DNA of 64,000 nucleotides, from contig CAIRUC010000068.1 in assembly GCA_903881665.1 (NCBI GenBank), positions 1 to 64,000 of the forward strand. Reading direction: 5' to 3'. The translations under genes and the position numbers were made by a program. Positions 8,167 to 17,700 of the stretch are shown piece by piece. Below the pieces are notes generated by a model. That model was given only the letters and a program-made list of their open reading frames with translations, was not told the origin of the DNA and did not search any database. The stretch comes from an uncultured Bacteroidota bacterium. Lineage in GTDB: Bacteria > Bacteroidota > Bacteroidia > AKYH767-A > OLB10. Within the stretch, counting starts at the first letter, position 1, and the number at the start of each line of letters is the position of its first letter.

Positions 8167-9669
8167 ATGAAATTTAAAATATTTCGTTACCTCGTTATCG
8201 TTAGTATACTAGTAATTGCGTTAAGTGCAACAACAAAAGCACAAACAGTAATTATTTCAAGTGACCCGTTGGATTTTACCGGGATGGATTATGCGGCAGT
8301 GCAAGGCGCTGATGAAGAAGGAGTATTTGTTGTACACAGCAATCTTCCATTAGAAAGCGACCGCGATCGTGTTGGTCTCAGAAACAGAAAGTACCAACTA
8401 AGTTATTACAACTATGGCATGAAGCGCCGATGGACAATCCCTTTAGTAGCGGGATATGATGGCGCAGCGATAGAAGGCGTAACCTTTTTCAATAATAAAT
8501 TACTAGTATTATCAACAATCATCGACAAAGGGCAAAACAAATACAAATTATTTATTGACGTCTACAACAACAAAGGGAAAGCTGAAATTACAGGGAAAAA
8601 CGCAACTTCATTTGCATACACAAAAAGCAACTCGTTAGAAAAACCAAGATTAATTAATAGTCCGGGAAAGAATTCACTTGCTATATATATTAATGAATTG
8701 GGCGATCAATTTCAAACAATAAATATAGCCTTACTCGACACCAACTACACAGTAACTTTATCACATAGAGGAAAAGTTAATTATGGGGATCGGGATTTAT
8801 TAGTAACCGATTACAATATTGCTGACAACGGAGAATTTTATCTTTTAGGAATGATAAAAGACCCTGATCCAATAAAAGAAAAAAAGAAACAACGTATATA
8901 TACACTTTTCGCAATGAAAGCGGGTAGTGAGGAAGTAAAAGAATACAAAATTAACGATAGTAGTAGGCCAATGACGGAAGCAGCTATAACTGTTGATAAG
9001 GTAAACGGAAATGCGGTCGTTACAGGATTTTATGCAGACAAAACCTCATTTAGTGGGTCGGGGTTACTATTTGCCAAGTTGAAGATTGGAAGTGATGATC
9101 CATTAGAAATTAAGTACTACCCCATTGGAGGAGATGCACAAATAAAATTAGTAGGCGAACGCAATTCAGGAGTAGGAATAAGTTTATTTAGCTATCCGAT
9201 TCAAAAAGTAGTATTACGAAACGATGGCGGAGCTATAATAATAGCAGAAGCGGTTTATTTAAGTGAATATTCATACTACGACTATTTCACGCAAAGCTTT
9301 AGCCACAGAATTGAATATCACTTCGATAATATAGTAACGTTCTCGGTAAACAATGAAGGAGAGATAGAATGGAGCCAAATGATACGAAAAGAGCAAACTT
9401 CACTTGACGATTTCGGGTTATATTCCTCATTCGATAACTATTTAAACAGTAACGAGATGGGGATATTATACAATAAAGACATTGGTCGTAATAATGAAAT
9501 TACGGCGGTGATCATTAATAAAACGGGCCAGCAAACCATAAAGCGCATTACAAAAATTGGCGATAATATTACGATATTACCGCGGGCTGGAAAACAGATC
9601 GATGAATCGGCGATTGTAATTCCGGCGATATCTAAAAAGCGCCTTCATCTAATACAGATCGAACTATAA
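8167..9669 (+). CDS. Secreted protein of unknown function in the gldB operon
   Basis: The 500-residue protein starts at ATG 8167 with a signal peptide ending in TTKAQ. I do not recognise the family. The body is rich in short beta-strands separated by polar turns (FNNKLLVLSTIIDKGQNKYKLFID, NGEFYLLGMIKDPDP, DGGAIIIAEAVYLSEYSYYDYF), which suggests a beta-propeller-like fold with about six or seven blades. A Tyr-rich patch (EYSYYDYF) lies near residue 370. There is no T9SS tail and no lipobox, so it is periplasmic or surface-held by other means. It is the third gene of the gldB unit, so a role near GldB is possible but unproven. Confidence 0.6.
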   Translation: MKFKIFRYLVIVSILVIALSATTKAQTVIISSDPLDFTGMDYAAVQGADEEGVFVVHSNLPLESDRDRVGLRNRKYQLSYYNYGMKRRWTIPLVAGYDGAAIEGVTFFNNKLLVLSTIIDKGQNKYKLFIDVYNNKGKAEITGKNATSFAYTKSNSLEKPRLINSPGKNSLAIYINELGDQFQTINIALLDTNYTVTLSHRGKVNYGDRDLLVTDYNIADNGEFYLLGMIKDPDPIKEKKKQRIYTLFAMKAGSEEVKEYKINDSSRPMTEAAITVDKVNGNAVVTGFYADKTSFSGSGLLFAKLKIGSDDPLEIKYYPIGGDAQIKLVGERNSGVGISLFSYPIQKVVLRNDGGAIIIAEAVYLSEYSYYDYFTQSFSHRIEYHFDNIVTFSVNNEGEIEWSQMIRKEQTSLDDFGLYSSFDNYLNSNEMGILYNKDIGRNNEITAVIINKTGQQTIKRITKIGDNITILPRAGKQIDESAIVIPAISKKRLHLIQIEL

Positions 9670-9859
9670 CAAAAGGGCTCAGAATGCGACTTCGAGCAAA
9701 AGCGAATACTTTTTAGGGTGTAATTGGCAATAAATAATAAGATGTTTTACCCAGTTAATTACTTATATCTATTTCTTTTTCAATAAGATATTGCTTTTCG
9801 TCGAAAAGTACCCCCTACTCTTTTAATTAAATAATGAGCGAATATTAGTCTGTAACTCT

Positions 9860-9867
9860 TACCTTTG
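9860..9867 (+). promoter_or_regulatory. Promoter -7 element of the desaturase gene (TACCTTTG)
   Basis: An exact TAnnTTTG box ends 9 bases before the ATG at 9877. Confidence 0.65.
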
Positions 9868-9876
9868 GGCTTCGAT

Positions 9877-10944
9877 ATGGCAAAAATAACATTCAACAAC
9901 CGTCAGAGTCCATTCTTTGACTCCCTTCGAAGCAAGATTGACAATTATTTCGAAGAGCACAAGATATCCCCTACCGGCAACATGAAATTATGGAGCAAGA
10001 CAATTATTCTTGCTATAGCCGCTGCCACGGTATATCTATTATTAGTTTTCACCAACTTACCAATTGCAGCGCAACTAGGATTATGTGCGGTTTTAGGATT
10101 CAACTTAGCGAGCATCGGATTTAACGTGATGCACGATGGAGCGCATGGATCCTATTCAGAAAACAAGCATATAAACAACATCATGTCGTATTCGCTAAAC
10201 ATTATGGGCGGATCGAGTTTTATGTGGAAGATAAAGCACAACGTTATTCATCACTCATTTACCAATATTGAAGGGGTTGACGATGACATTATGGTTGGGC
10301 CATTAATGCGAATCAACGATCAACAAAAGAAATACTGGATACATCGATTTCAACATATTTATTGGATAATCCTATATGGGTTAACTTACTTTGTATGGAT
10401 TTTCTGGAACGACTACCAAAAATATTTCACGCGTAAAATTGGACCTACTCCAATTCGTAAAATGAAATTATCCGAGCATATCGGATTTTGGGTAACGAAG
10501 GTTGGGTATTTGTCATGTTTCATATTGTTACCGGCATATAAACATGGAATTATTCAAACACTAGTAGGGTACACAGTAGTATTATTCGTAACCGGATTAG
10601 TAATTGCAGTAATTTTCCAGTTAGCACACGTAGTTGAAGATACTAAATTCCCGAGTCCGGATCCTACTAGCAATAAAATTGAAAGTGAGTGGGCATTACA
10701 TCAAGTGTACACTACTGCAAACTTTGCAACAAACAGCAAAGCCATTAGTTGGTTTATGGGAGGATTAAACTTCCAAGTTGAGCACCATTTATTTCCAAAG
10801 ATCAGTCACATTCACTACCCGCAAATTAGCAAATTAGTACGAGCAACTTGTCAGGAGTTCAATGTAGAGTACATAGAATATCCTACCCTTTGGAGTGCGA
10901 TAGGAGCACATCTTCGTCACTTGCGACAATTAGGAAGAGCATAA
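9877..10944 (+). CDS. Membrane fatty acid desaturase (acyl-lipid / linoleoyl-CoA type)
   Basis: This di-iron membrane enzyme puts a double bond into fatty acyl chains. All three histidine boxes are visible: HDGAH near residue 84, HNVIHH near residue 124, and a C-terminal QVEHHLFP. Four or more membrane helices flank them (LAIAAATVYLLLVF, LGLCAVLGFNLASIGF, VVLFVTGLVIAVIFQL). The QxxHH third box is typical of front-end or acyl-lipid desaturases, although no cytochrome b5 domain is fused. Start is the ATG at 9877 (MAKITFNN), because the upstream TTG is part of the -7 box. It is a single-gene unit, closed by a strong hairpin shared with the converging polyprenyl synthase gene. Confidence 0.9.
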   Translation: MAKITFNNRQSPFFDSLRSKIDNYFEEHKISPTGNMKLWSKTIILAIAAATVYLLLVFTNLPIAAQLGLCAVLGFNLASIGFNVMHDGAHGSYSENKHINNIMSYSLNIMGGSSFMWKIKHNVIHHSFTNIEGVDDDIMVGPLMRINDQQKKYWIHRFQHIYWIILYGLTYFVWIFWNDYQKYFTRKIGPTPIRKMKLSEHIGFWVTKVGYLSCFILLPAYKHGIIQTLVGYTVVLFVTGLVIAVIFQLAHVVEDTKFPSPDPTSNKIESEWALHQVYTTANFATNSKAISWFMGGLNFQVEHHLFPKISHIHYPQISKLVRATCQEFNVEYIEYPTLWSAIGAHLRHLRQLGRA

Positions 10945-10945
10945 T

Positions 10946-10975
10946 AAAAAATCCCACTGAAAGGTGGGATTTTTT
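10946..10975. terminator. Bidirectional terminator between desaturase and polyprenyl synthase
   Basis: The inverted repeat AATCCCAC / GTGGGATT is flanked by an A run on the left and a T run on the right, so it can end transcription from both converging genes. Confidence 0.8.
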
Positions 10976-10993
10976 ATTTTAGAAAATATTTTA

Positions 10994-11965
10994 TTAATTC
11001 TGGCGAACCATTAAAGACGCGGCTAAATCTTTCAATGGTTTTTTATTTGCATCAGGAATAGGAATACTATTAAGGTGCGAAATTGCTACATCATAAAGTT
11101 CATTCATTTTTGCTTCAGCTTGTTCACGAACACTTAGCAAATTATAAATTTGAGTCACTGATTTCACCTTTTCTTGCGGCTGATCAGAAACATTAATCCA
11201 TTTTAGCAATGAATCTTTTGTTGTTCCAGAAGCCTTATTAAGGGCGGTTAGCAATAAGAAAGTCTTTTTATTAGAAAGAATATCGCCTCCCACTTGCTTT
11301 CCAAATTTATCGGCATCGCCGAAAACATCAAGAATATCGTCTTGCAATTGAAATGCTACTCCCAAGTTCACGCCGAAATCATACAGATGATTCGCATCGC
11401 TATCATTTGCGCCGGCAATGATAGCTCCGATTTTAAGAGCACCACCTAGAAGAACTGCCGTTTTCAATCGAATCATTTCAATATACTGATTGATGGACAC
11501 TTCATCCATCGACTCAAAATCCATATCAAGCTGTTGCCCCTCACAAACCTCGATCGCAGTTTTTGTAAACACATCCATTACAGGACGAACAGAAGCATTA
11601 GGGCTTTGCATTACCAAGCGACAAGACTCTACAAACATGGCATCTCCTGAAAGGATAGCAATATTCGAATTCCATTTTGTATGAACGGTAGGTTTTGAAC
11701 GACGCAAAGGAGCGTTATCCATAATATCATCGTGCATCAAAGTAAAATTATGAAACACTTCTACACCTAAAGCAGCAGGAAGAGCGGCATTAACATCGGC
11801 CCCGAAGGCATTACATCCCATAAGCGTAAGAACGGGACGCATTCGTTTTCCGCCAAGCGAAAGAATATATCGCAATGGGTCGTAAAGAGCGGAAGGTTCG
11901 TTAGGGAACGACAACTGCTTAATACCATCAAGAACAAGTTCTTGTAAGCGGGGCAATGGAATCAT
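10994..11965 (-). CDS. Trans-polyprenyl diphosphate synthase
   Basis: It condenses isopentenyl diphosphate units onto an allylic primer to make a long prenyl chain, used for quinones or other lipids. The first Asp-rich motif DDIMD (HDDIMDNAPLRR) lies near residue 80 and the second, DDILD (FQLQDDILDVFGD), near residue 210. The 323-residue length fits the family. Product length (C15, C20 or longer) cannot be told with confidence. The gene starts directly after the epimerase stop codon, so the two are co-transcribed. Supply of a lipid carrier next to nucleotide-sugar genes would make sense, but the link is inference. Confidence 0.92.
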   Translation of the reverse strand: MIPLPRLQELVLDGIKQLSFPNEPSALYDPLRYILSLGGKRMRPVLTLMGCNAFGADVNAALPAALGVEVFHNFTLMHDDIMDNAPLRRSKPTVHTKWNSNIAILSGDAMFVESCRLVMQSPNASVRPVMDVFTKTAIEVCEGQQLDMDFESMDEVSINQYIEMIRLKTAVLLGGALKIGAIIAGANDSDANHLYDFGVNLGVAFQLQDDILDVFGDADKFGKQVGGDILSNKKTFLLLTALNKASGTTKDSLLKWINVSDQPQEKVKSVTQIYNLLSVREQAEAKMNELYDVAISHLNSIPIPDANKKPLKDLAASLMVRQN

Positions 11966-12907
11966 TTAAACGGGAACCTCTTGCTTAGCCTGTATCAATT
12001 TAACGATACCCTCATCGAGAGTTGTCATTCTACGATTCAACAAATTACGCATAACAGTAACATCAGGACAACGACGTGTCATATCGCCTTCTTTTAATGC
12101 AGGAAGGAAAATAATTTTCGATTTAGAACCTGAAATCTCAATAATTTTACGAGCAAGATCGAGAATTGTAATTTCATAGTCATTACCAATATTAGCGACA
12201 TCATTCACCATTTGGTTGTTATAAAATGCGTTTAAGCAAGCATCGATATTATCATCAACATAACAAAAAGTACGGGTTTGGCTACCATCGCCATAAATCG
12301 TAATATCTTGGTTATTCATTGCTGCCGTTAAGAACTTCGACATCACAAAATCGGTACTTTGCTTTTTCCCATAGGTATTAAAGAATCGGAAAATTGTAAA
12401 CTCGAGCCCGAACTCTTGATAATACGAACGAAGGTAAGCTTCACCCACATTCTTCACAATAGCATATGGAAGGCGAGAATTGAGTGGAGTTGTATGTTCA
12501 TTTTGAGGAAATTCAACAGGTTCTCCATAAACCTCTGAACTAGAAGAGAAGTACACTCTTTTCACCCCTGTATTTTTACATAGATTCAACAAATTACGAA
12601 TACCATTCAAATCGTTTAGAACCATTACAGGATTTGCAATAGTGCGTTTAACGCCCACAACAGCCGCGTAATGAAATACATAATCAAAATTGAAGGTATG
12701 AAAGATAGCAGAAATGTCACTTAAGTCGTTTACATCCGCTTTAATAAAGCGAACATTATCATGTATCGAAATGGGAAGTTTATTTTCAGAACCTGTTAAA
12801 AGATTATCGACAATAACCACAAGATTTTGTGGATCATCGGCTAATTTTTGCGCAAGACAACTTGCAATAAATCCGGCACCACCGGTAACTAAAATTCTAC
12901 GTTGCAT
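11966..12907 (-). CDS. NAD-dependent sugar epimerase/dehydratase, extended SDR family
   Basis: The 313-residue protein begins with the NAD-binding motif TGGAGFIAS and has the catalytic YAIVK (YxxxK) and the SSSSEVYGEP active-site segment of nucleotide-sugar epimerases, dehydratases and decarboxylases. It lacks the TDEVYG form typical of dTDP-glucose dehydratase, so a GalE-like or UDP-sugar decarboxylase role is more likely. It acts in the cytoplasm on a nucleotide-activated sugar. It follows rfbA by about 100 bases on the same strand, which suggests a small envelope-sugar cluster. The exact substrate is open. Confidence 0.85.
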   Translation of the reverse strand: MQRRILVTGGAGFIASCLAQKLADDPQNLVVIVDNLLTGSENKLPISIHDNVRFIKADVNDLSDISAIFHTFNFDYVFHYAAVVGVKRTIANPVMVLNDLNGIRNLLNLCKNTGVKRVYFSSSSEVYGEPVEFPQNEHTTPLNSRLPYAIVKNVGEAYLRSYYQEFGLEFTIFRFFNTYGKKQSTDFVMSKFLTAAMNNQDITIYGDGSQTRTFCYVDDNIDACLNAFYNNQMVNDVANIGNDYEITILDLARKIIEISGSKSKIIFLPALKEGDMTRRCPDVTVMRNLLNRRMTTLDEGIVKLIQAKQEVPV

Positions 12908-13010
12908 ACTTGAGATCTTTATTGTTAAACTACTGCCAATATTTACCCTTTATTGGAATAGTTAAGAATGTTATTTATTCTAGAGAATATAGGATCACAA
13001 TTAAGTGTAC

Positions 13011-13874
13011 CTAGCTATGTGTCAAATTTAGCAAATATTTACCATATCCGCTCTTTACAAGAGGCTGGGCAAGGTCATCTAATTGTTTTATGTCAATATA
13101 TCCCATGCGGAATGCAACTTCTTCGATGCATCCAATTTTTAATCCTTGACGTTCTTCAATAACCTGAACGAACTGACCGGCCTGCATAAGTGAAGAAAAA
13201 GTGCCTGTATCGAGCCAAGCGGTTCCTTTATCGAGGATACCAACTTTCAGACTTCCTGCTTCCAGATAAGCCTTATTAATATCTGTTATTTCATATTCTC
13301 CTCGAGAAGAAGGCTTTAAGTTTTTAGCAATACTTATCACCTGGTTATTATAGAAATATAATCCAGGAACCGCGTAATTTGATTTAGGGGAGTTCGGTTT
13401 TTCCTCGATACTTATTGCCTTTTTATTAGCATCAAACTCAACCACACCATAACGTTCGGGATCAGAAACGTGATATGCGAACACCACTCCACCTTCGGGA
13501 TTTTGGTTCTCAATAAGAAGTTGGTGTAAGCCTGTACCATAAAAAATATTATCGCCAAGGATGAGAGCAACACTATCATTACCGATAAACTTCTCTCCTA
13601 TAACAAAAGCCTGCGCCAAACCATTGGGAACATCCTGAATAGCGTATTCAAAATTGCAGCCCAGCGACTTTCCATCGCCCAACAATTTCTTAAACATAGC
13701 TTGATCATGAGGAGTGGTAATAATTAATATTTCATTAATACCAGCCATCATCAAAACACTCAACGGATAATAAATCATTGGCTTATCATAAACGGGCATA
13801 AGTTGTTTACTTACGGCCAAAGTTAGAGGATGTAATCGGGTACCGGAGCCACCGGCAAGGATAATACCTTTCAT
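13011..13874 (-). CDS. rfbA: Glucose-1-phosphate thymidylyltransferase
   Basis: It makes dTDP-glucose from glucose-1-phosphate and dTTP, the first step of dTDP-rhamnose and related sugars. The N-terminus [18 protein letters not shown] is the nucleotidyltransferase signature, followed by [18 protein letters not shown] and the ILGDNIFYG metal site. The EYEITDIN and WLDTGT segments are also family features. Start is the ATG at 13874, which gives the standard 287-residue length; an upstream extension would add an atypical leader. The other rml genes are not in the window. Its partner here is the epimerase gene just downstream. Confidence 0.95.
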   Translation of the reverse strand: MKGIILAGGSGTRLHPLTLAVSKQLMPVYDKPMIYYPLSVLMMAGINEILIITTPHDQAMFKKLLGDGKSLGCNFEYAIQDVPNGLAQAFVIGEKFIGNDSVALILGDNIFYGTGLHQLLIENQNPEGGVVFAYHVSDPERYGVVEFDANKKAISIEEKPNSPKSNYAVPGLYFYNNQVISIAKNLKPSSRGEYEITDINKAYLEAGSLKVGILDKGTAWLDTGTFSSLMQAGQFVQVIEERQGLKIGCIEEVAFRMGYIDIKQLDDLAQPLVKSGYGKYLLNLTHS

Positions 13875-13968
13875 AATTTTTTCTTTGTAGATGCTTAAGA
13901 AAATCTTTCGAAGGATTGACAACTGTTAGTATACCCTCTCTCGAAAAAGTTTCACAAATATATAACAG

Positions 13969-16353
13969 TTATTTTTTAACCTCGAGGTCGTCTAATTCAA
14001 TATCACTTTCTTCTGAATCATATTCAAATAAAGGCTCTGAAAGGAACGCCTTAGTTGTTAATCTTCTTTCGAGACTTACTAAGAATGCTGGCAACAATAT
14101 TAAGTTAGAGCACATTGCCACAAGTAACGTCACACTCAATAATTTACCTAACGCTGCCGTACCTCCGAAATCAGAAGCAGTAAATATAAAAAACCCGAAG
14201 AAAAGAATAACAGCAGTATAAATCATACTCATTCCTGTTTCATAAATTGTAGTATGAACCGCTTTTGAGATTGATTTAACTTTACTACTTCTCATCTCAT
14301 GACGATATTTAGTAAGGAAATAAATTGTTTGGTCACTTGCTATACCAAAAGCAATACTAAAAATTAAGATTGTAGAAGGCTTTAATGCAATATGAAAAAA
14401 GCCCATTAATCCGGCAGTAATTACTAATGGAATTATACTAGGCAATATAGAAATCAAAATCATTCTTACCGACATAAACAAAGTAATCATGATTAACGAA
14501 ATCAAAAATATGGCGAGTAAAATACTCTCCAATAAATTTTCGAGTAGGTATTTATTCCCTTTCAAGAAAATAAGACTATTACCTGTAATAGAAGTAGTGT
14601 AATCCTCTTTCGGAAAAATCGAATCCACTTTTGGTCGGATTGCTTTTAGCAGAGCATCCATTCGTTTAGATCCAATATCAGACATCTGTACGCTTATGCG
14701 CGTTTCTGTTTTAGAGCTATCTAAAAAACTTTTAAACAGTTGCGTTTTACCCTTCTTATTCCCAATAAAAGAAGACATTTCAGCCAAGTCCATAGCACCA
14801 GGTAAGATGTAATATTTACGTTCACCATTATGATATGCTTGGTAAGTAAATTTTAATCCATCAACAACAGAAATGGGCTTAGATAATTCATCGAAATGCG
14901 ACAATTCTTTTTCAAGTCGATTAATTTTTTGCAATGTACGCGGCTGCAAAACACTTTCATTGTTTTTTGTGGCCACTGTAAACTCTAATGGCAAAACGCC
15001 TTTGAAATTTCCCTCAAAAAACTTCATATCGAGATACACTGGATCATTCGTAGGCAGATCGTCGACAACATAACCTACATTATCAAGTTTCGAAATACCG
15101 TAGCATGAAACAATAAGAATTACGATAACAACGGCATAAATTTTTCGCGTATGAAAGCGCACCCAATGATCTACATAATGCAACGTTTTTTGAGTACGAG
15201 GCGCCTCAAGATGCTTAATATGTTTCACTTTAGGAGGAGGCAAATAACTAAATACGATAGGAATCAAAATAATTGAAATGACCCATGTTGCCATTACATT
15301 TAACGAAGCCACTAAACCAAACTCCATGAGCAACCTAGAACCTGTAAAATACAATACAAAAAACCCGATGGCAGTAGTTACATTAGCAAGAAAAGTAGTG
15401 AATCCGATGCGCTGAACCATTCTAACCAATGCTGCACCCTGAGATCCATGACGAGCAAATTCGGTTTGGTATTTATTCAGCATAAAAATGCTATTAGGAA
15501 TTCCAATCACAATTATAAGCGGAGGAATTAATCCACTAAGAATAGTAATTTTATACCCTAGCAAGGCAATGCTACCAAGCGACCAAACAACGCCCACAGC
15601 AACTACAATCAAAGAGAAGAAAACAACTTGAAAAGATCGAAAGAAAACAAACAATACGAGTGCCGTTACAATCACCGCCAATAATAAAAACAACTTCATT
15701 TCCTTCACCACTTTACCAGTTATAGCAGTACGAATAAATGGCATACCGCTAATATGCATATCGATATTATTATCTAAACCATACTGATTAGCCCGTTCCT
15801 GAATTTGCTTAACTATCTCTAACCGATTTTTCGTATTTAATTTCTTTTTATCAAACGTAATTGCCATTAAAGTACTATTCGTAGCTTTATTAAAAACGAA
15901 ACCATCATAAAAGGGCAAATCATTAATTACCTTATGAATACTATCTAGCTCGGCCTCTGACCTACAAGGCTTAACCAACAAAAGTTTCATGTCGAATTGG
16001 TGCAACGAATCATTCCTTTGCACAACATATAAATGTGCTACAGAAACAACGGCCTCAATGCCATCCATTTTACGAACATCCTCGCCCAACTTCCACCAAT
16101 CATTATACTTCTTGAGTGAAAAAAAAGAAGTATCCTTGATACCAAGGACCATTACGGATCCATCTTCACCAAATTTGGATTTAAACTCTGTATAATTAAT
16201 GAAATCGGGGTCGGTTGCTGGTAATATTTTAGCAAACTCATACGACAACTCAATTTTAGAAGCCTGCCAACCCATCAAAACTGTTATTACTGAGATGATA
16301 ATCAGCAACAACACACGATTCCTTAAAATATATTTCGCCGGTTTATTGAACAT
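13969..16353 (-). CDS. MMPL/RND-family membrane transporter (HpnN-like)
   Basis: The 794-residue protein has the full RND layout: TM1 (VLLLIIISVITVLMGWQA), a large periplasmic loop, a five-helix block with a sterol-sensing look (LFLLLAVIVTALVLFVFF, LIPPLIIVIGIPNSIFML), a second TM1-like helix (YAVVIVILIVSCYGI) and a second loop and helix block (ILIFSIAFGIASDQTIYFLTKY). The MMPL and HpnN group exports lipids or hydrophobic molecules using the proton gradient. No membrane-fusion or TolC partner is adjacent, which fits that group. I chose the ATG at 16353; longer starts would run into the divergent radical SAM gene. Substrate is unknown. Confidence 0.85.
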   Translation of the reverse strand: MFNKPAKYILRNRVLLLIIISVITVLMGWQASKIELSYEFAKILPATDPDFINYTEFKSKFGEDGSVMVLGIKDTSFFSLKKYNDWWKLGEDVRKMDGIEAVVSVAHLYVVQRNDSLHQFDMKLLLVKPCRSEAELDSIHKVINDLPFYDGFVFNKATNSTLMAITFDKKKLNTKNRLEIVKQIQERANQYGLDNNIDMHISGMPFIRTAITGKVVKEMKLFLLLAVIVTALVLFVFFRSFQVVFFSLIVVAVGVVWSLGSIALLGYKITILSGLIPPLIIVIGIPNSIFMLNKYQTEFARHGSQGAALVRMVQRIGFTTFLANVTTAIGFFVLYFTGSRLLMEFGLVASLNVMATWVISIILIPIVFSYLPPPKVKHIKHLEAPRTQKTLHYVDHWVRFHTRKIYAVVIVILIVSCYGISKLDNVGYVVDDLPTNDPVYLDMKFFEGNFKGVLPLEFTVATKNNESVLQPRTLQKINRLEKELSHFDELSKPISVVDGLKFTYQAYHNGERKYYILPGAMDLAEMSSFIGNKKGKTQLFKSFLDSSKTETRISVQMSDIGSKRMDALLKAIRPKVDSIFPKEDYTTSITGNSLIFLKGNKYLLENLLESILLAIFLISLIMITLFMSVRMILISILPSIIPLVITAGLMGFFHIALKPSTILIFSIAFGIASDQTIYFLTKYRHEMRSSKVKSISKAVHTTIYETGMSMIYTAVILFFGFFIFTASDFGGTAALGKLLSVTLLVAMCSNLILLPAFLVSLERRLTTKAFLSEPLFEYDSEESDIELDDLEVKK

Positions 16354-16469
16354 GGATAAGTAAAAATACAAATTAAACGAAAGCACTGTTCCTGAAATTA
16401 AGAAAATAGACTTGAAAAGCATCAAAAACAATGTTATTCCTTTATAATGATATAAATCAGCAGAAAGTA

Positions 16470-16477
16470 TAACTTTG
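16470..16477 (+). promoter_or_regulatory. Promoter -7 element of the radical SAM gene (TAACTTTG)
   Basis: An exact TAnnTTTG box ends 9 bases before the ATG at 16487. Confidence 0.65.
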
Positions 16478-16486
16478 GAGCGAGCT

Positions 16487-17509
16487 ATGAATCGCAACAT
16501 AAAAGACGGACTTAATTTCATCGGAAAGATGCGTGTAGGAAGAGTTGTAAACGCTCTGAAAGTTCTTAGCTCCTACTACATCACACGAATTCGTAAGCAG
16601 CCAGTACAATGGGGAATGCCAATTGCATTATCTTTTGAACCTACCACTTCGTGCAACTTACGCTGTCCAGAATGCCCGAGCGGACTTCGATCATTTACTC
16701 GTCCGACAGGAATGTTAGAAGAAGAACTTTTTAAAAAAATAATCGATGAAGTAAGTGATACGCTTTGGTATTTGATTTTTTACTTTCAGGGAGAACCTTA
16801 TTTACATCCATCCTTCACCGAATTAGTAAAATACGCATCCGAAAAAGGCATTTACACCGCCACTAGCACGAATGCACACTACCTAACGGATGCGAATGCC
16901 CGAAAAACAGTTGAATCGGGATTAGACCGATTAATTATTTCGATTGACGGAACGACGCAAGAAGTATATGAACAATACCGTATAGGGGGAAAACTTGAGA
17001 AAGTCATAGAAGGAACGAAGAATATTGTGAGGTGGAAAAAAGAATTAAAATCGATTACGCCTCATATTATTTTTCAGTTTTTAGTGGTAAAGCCCAACGA
17101 ACATCAAATTGCAGAATTAGAGCAATTAGCAAAAGAATTAGGTGTTGACGAAGTTGGATTAAAAACGGCTCAGATATACGACTATGAAAATGGGAACGTG
17201 TTAATTCCTACACAAGGAAAATACTCAAGATATACGAAAATCGGCGAGGATAAATACGAAATAAAAAACCAACTATTAAACCATTGTTGGAAACTATGGC
17301 ATAGCTGTGTAATTACATGGGATGGCGCAGTAGTTCCTTGTTGTTTCGACAAAGATGCTTGGTATAAAATGGGGGATCTAAGAACCGAGACATTTGCTTC
17401 GTTGTGGCAGAATGAAAAATACAAAAACTTCAGAGCATCGGTGGTACGCTCACGTTCAGAAATCGAGATGTGCAAAAACTGTACAGAAGGCACTAAAGTT
17501 TGGGGATAA
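16487..17509 (+). CDS. Radical SAM / SPASM domain enzyme
   Basis: The protein carries the [4Fe-4S]-SAM motif CNLRCPEC (CxxxCxxC) near residue 50, the GEPYLHP segment, and a C-terminal SPASM-like set of cysteines (CWKLWHSC, VVPCCFD, MCKNC) for extra iron-sulfur clusters. Such enzymes modify peptides, sugars or cofactors by radical chemistry. The 340-residue length and the ITWDGAVVPCC segment are typical of the broad SPASM group found near envelope-sugar genes. No small precursor peptide gene is visible nearby, which argues against a peptide-maturase role. Start is ATG 16487, because the TTG upstream belongs to the promoter. It is divergent from the MMPL transporter. Confidence 0.85.
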   Translation: MNRNIKDGLNFIGKMRVGRVVNALKVLSSYYITRIRKQPVQWGMPIALSFEPTTSCNLRCPECPSGLRSFTRPTGMLEEELFKKIIDEVSDTLWYLIFYFQGEPYLHPSFTELVKYASEKGIYTATSTNAHYLTDANARKTVESGLDRLIISIDGTTQEVYEQYRIGGKLEKVIEGTKNIVRWKKELKSITPHIIFQFLVVKPNEHQIAELEQLAKELGVDEVGLKTAQIYDYENGNVLIPTQGKYSRYTKIGEDKYEIKNQLLNHCWKLWHSCVITWDGAVVPCCFDKDAWYKMGDLRTETFASLWQNEKYKNFRASVVRSRSEIEMCKNCTEGTKVWG

Positions 17510-17654
17510 TCAAATTTATTTTTTAATTGCTTTACCATTTGCAAAAACTGTTTCCTGCAAGGGCGAATTAAAAATATCGACGCGCCACCAATAATTAGTA
17601 TTCAGGCCAACAACCAAATTATTAATCCTTTATTCATATCGAAATAAAAAAAAT

Positions 17655-17680
17655 GGTGACCGGAATACATCCCGATCACC
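17655..17680 (-). terminator. Terminator of the aminopeptidase P gene
   Basis: The hairpin GGTGA-CGG / CCG-TCACC has one C-A mismatch and is followed on the minus strand by a T run (A run at 17645-17653). It lies just downstream of the 17701 stop and may also serve the converging radical SAM gene. Confidence 0.65.
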
Positions 17681-17700
17681 AACTTATAAGTCAACTACTT

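Noticed and set aside
16354..16521. Longer N-terminus for the MMPL transporter (56 extra residues)
   Set aside because: The extension overlaps the divergent radical SAM gene and its promoter and adds an atypical hydrophobic leader. The ATG at 16353 gives the normal family start.
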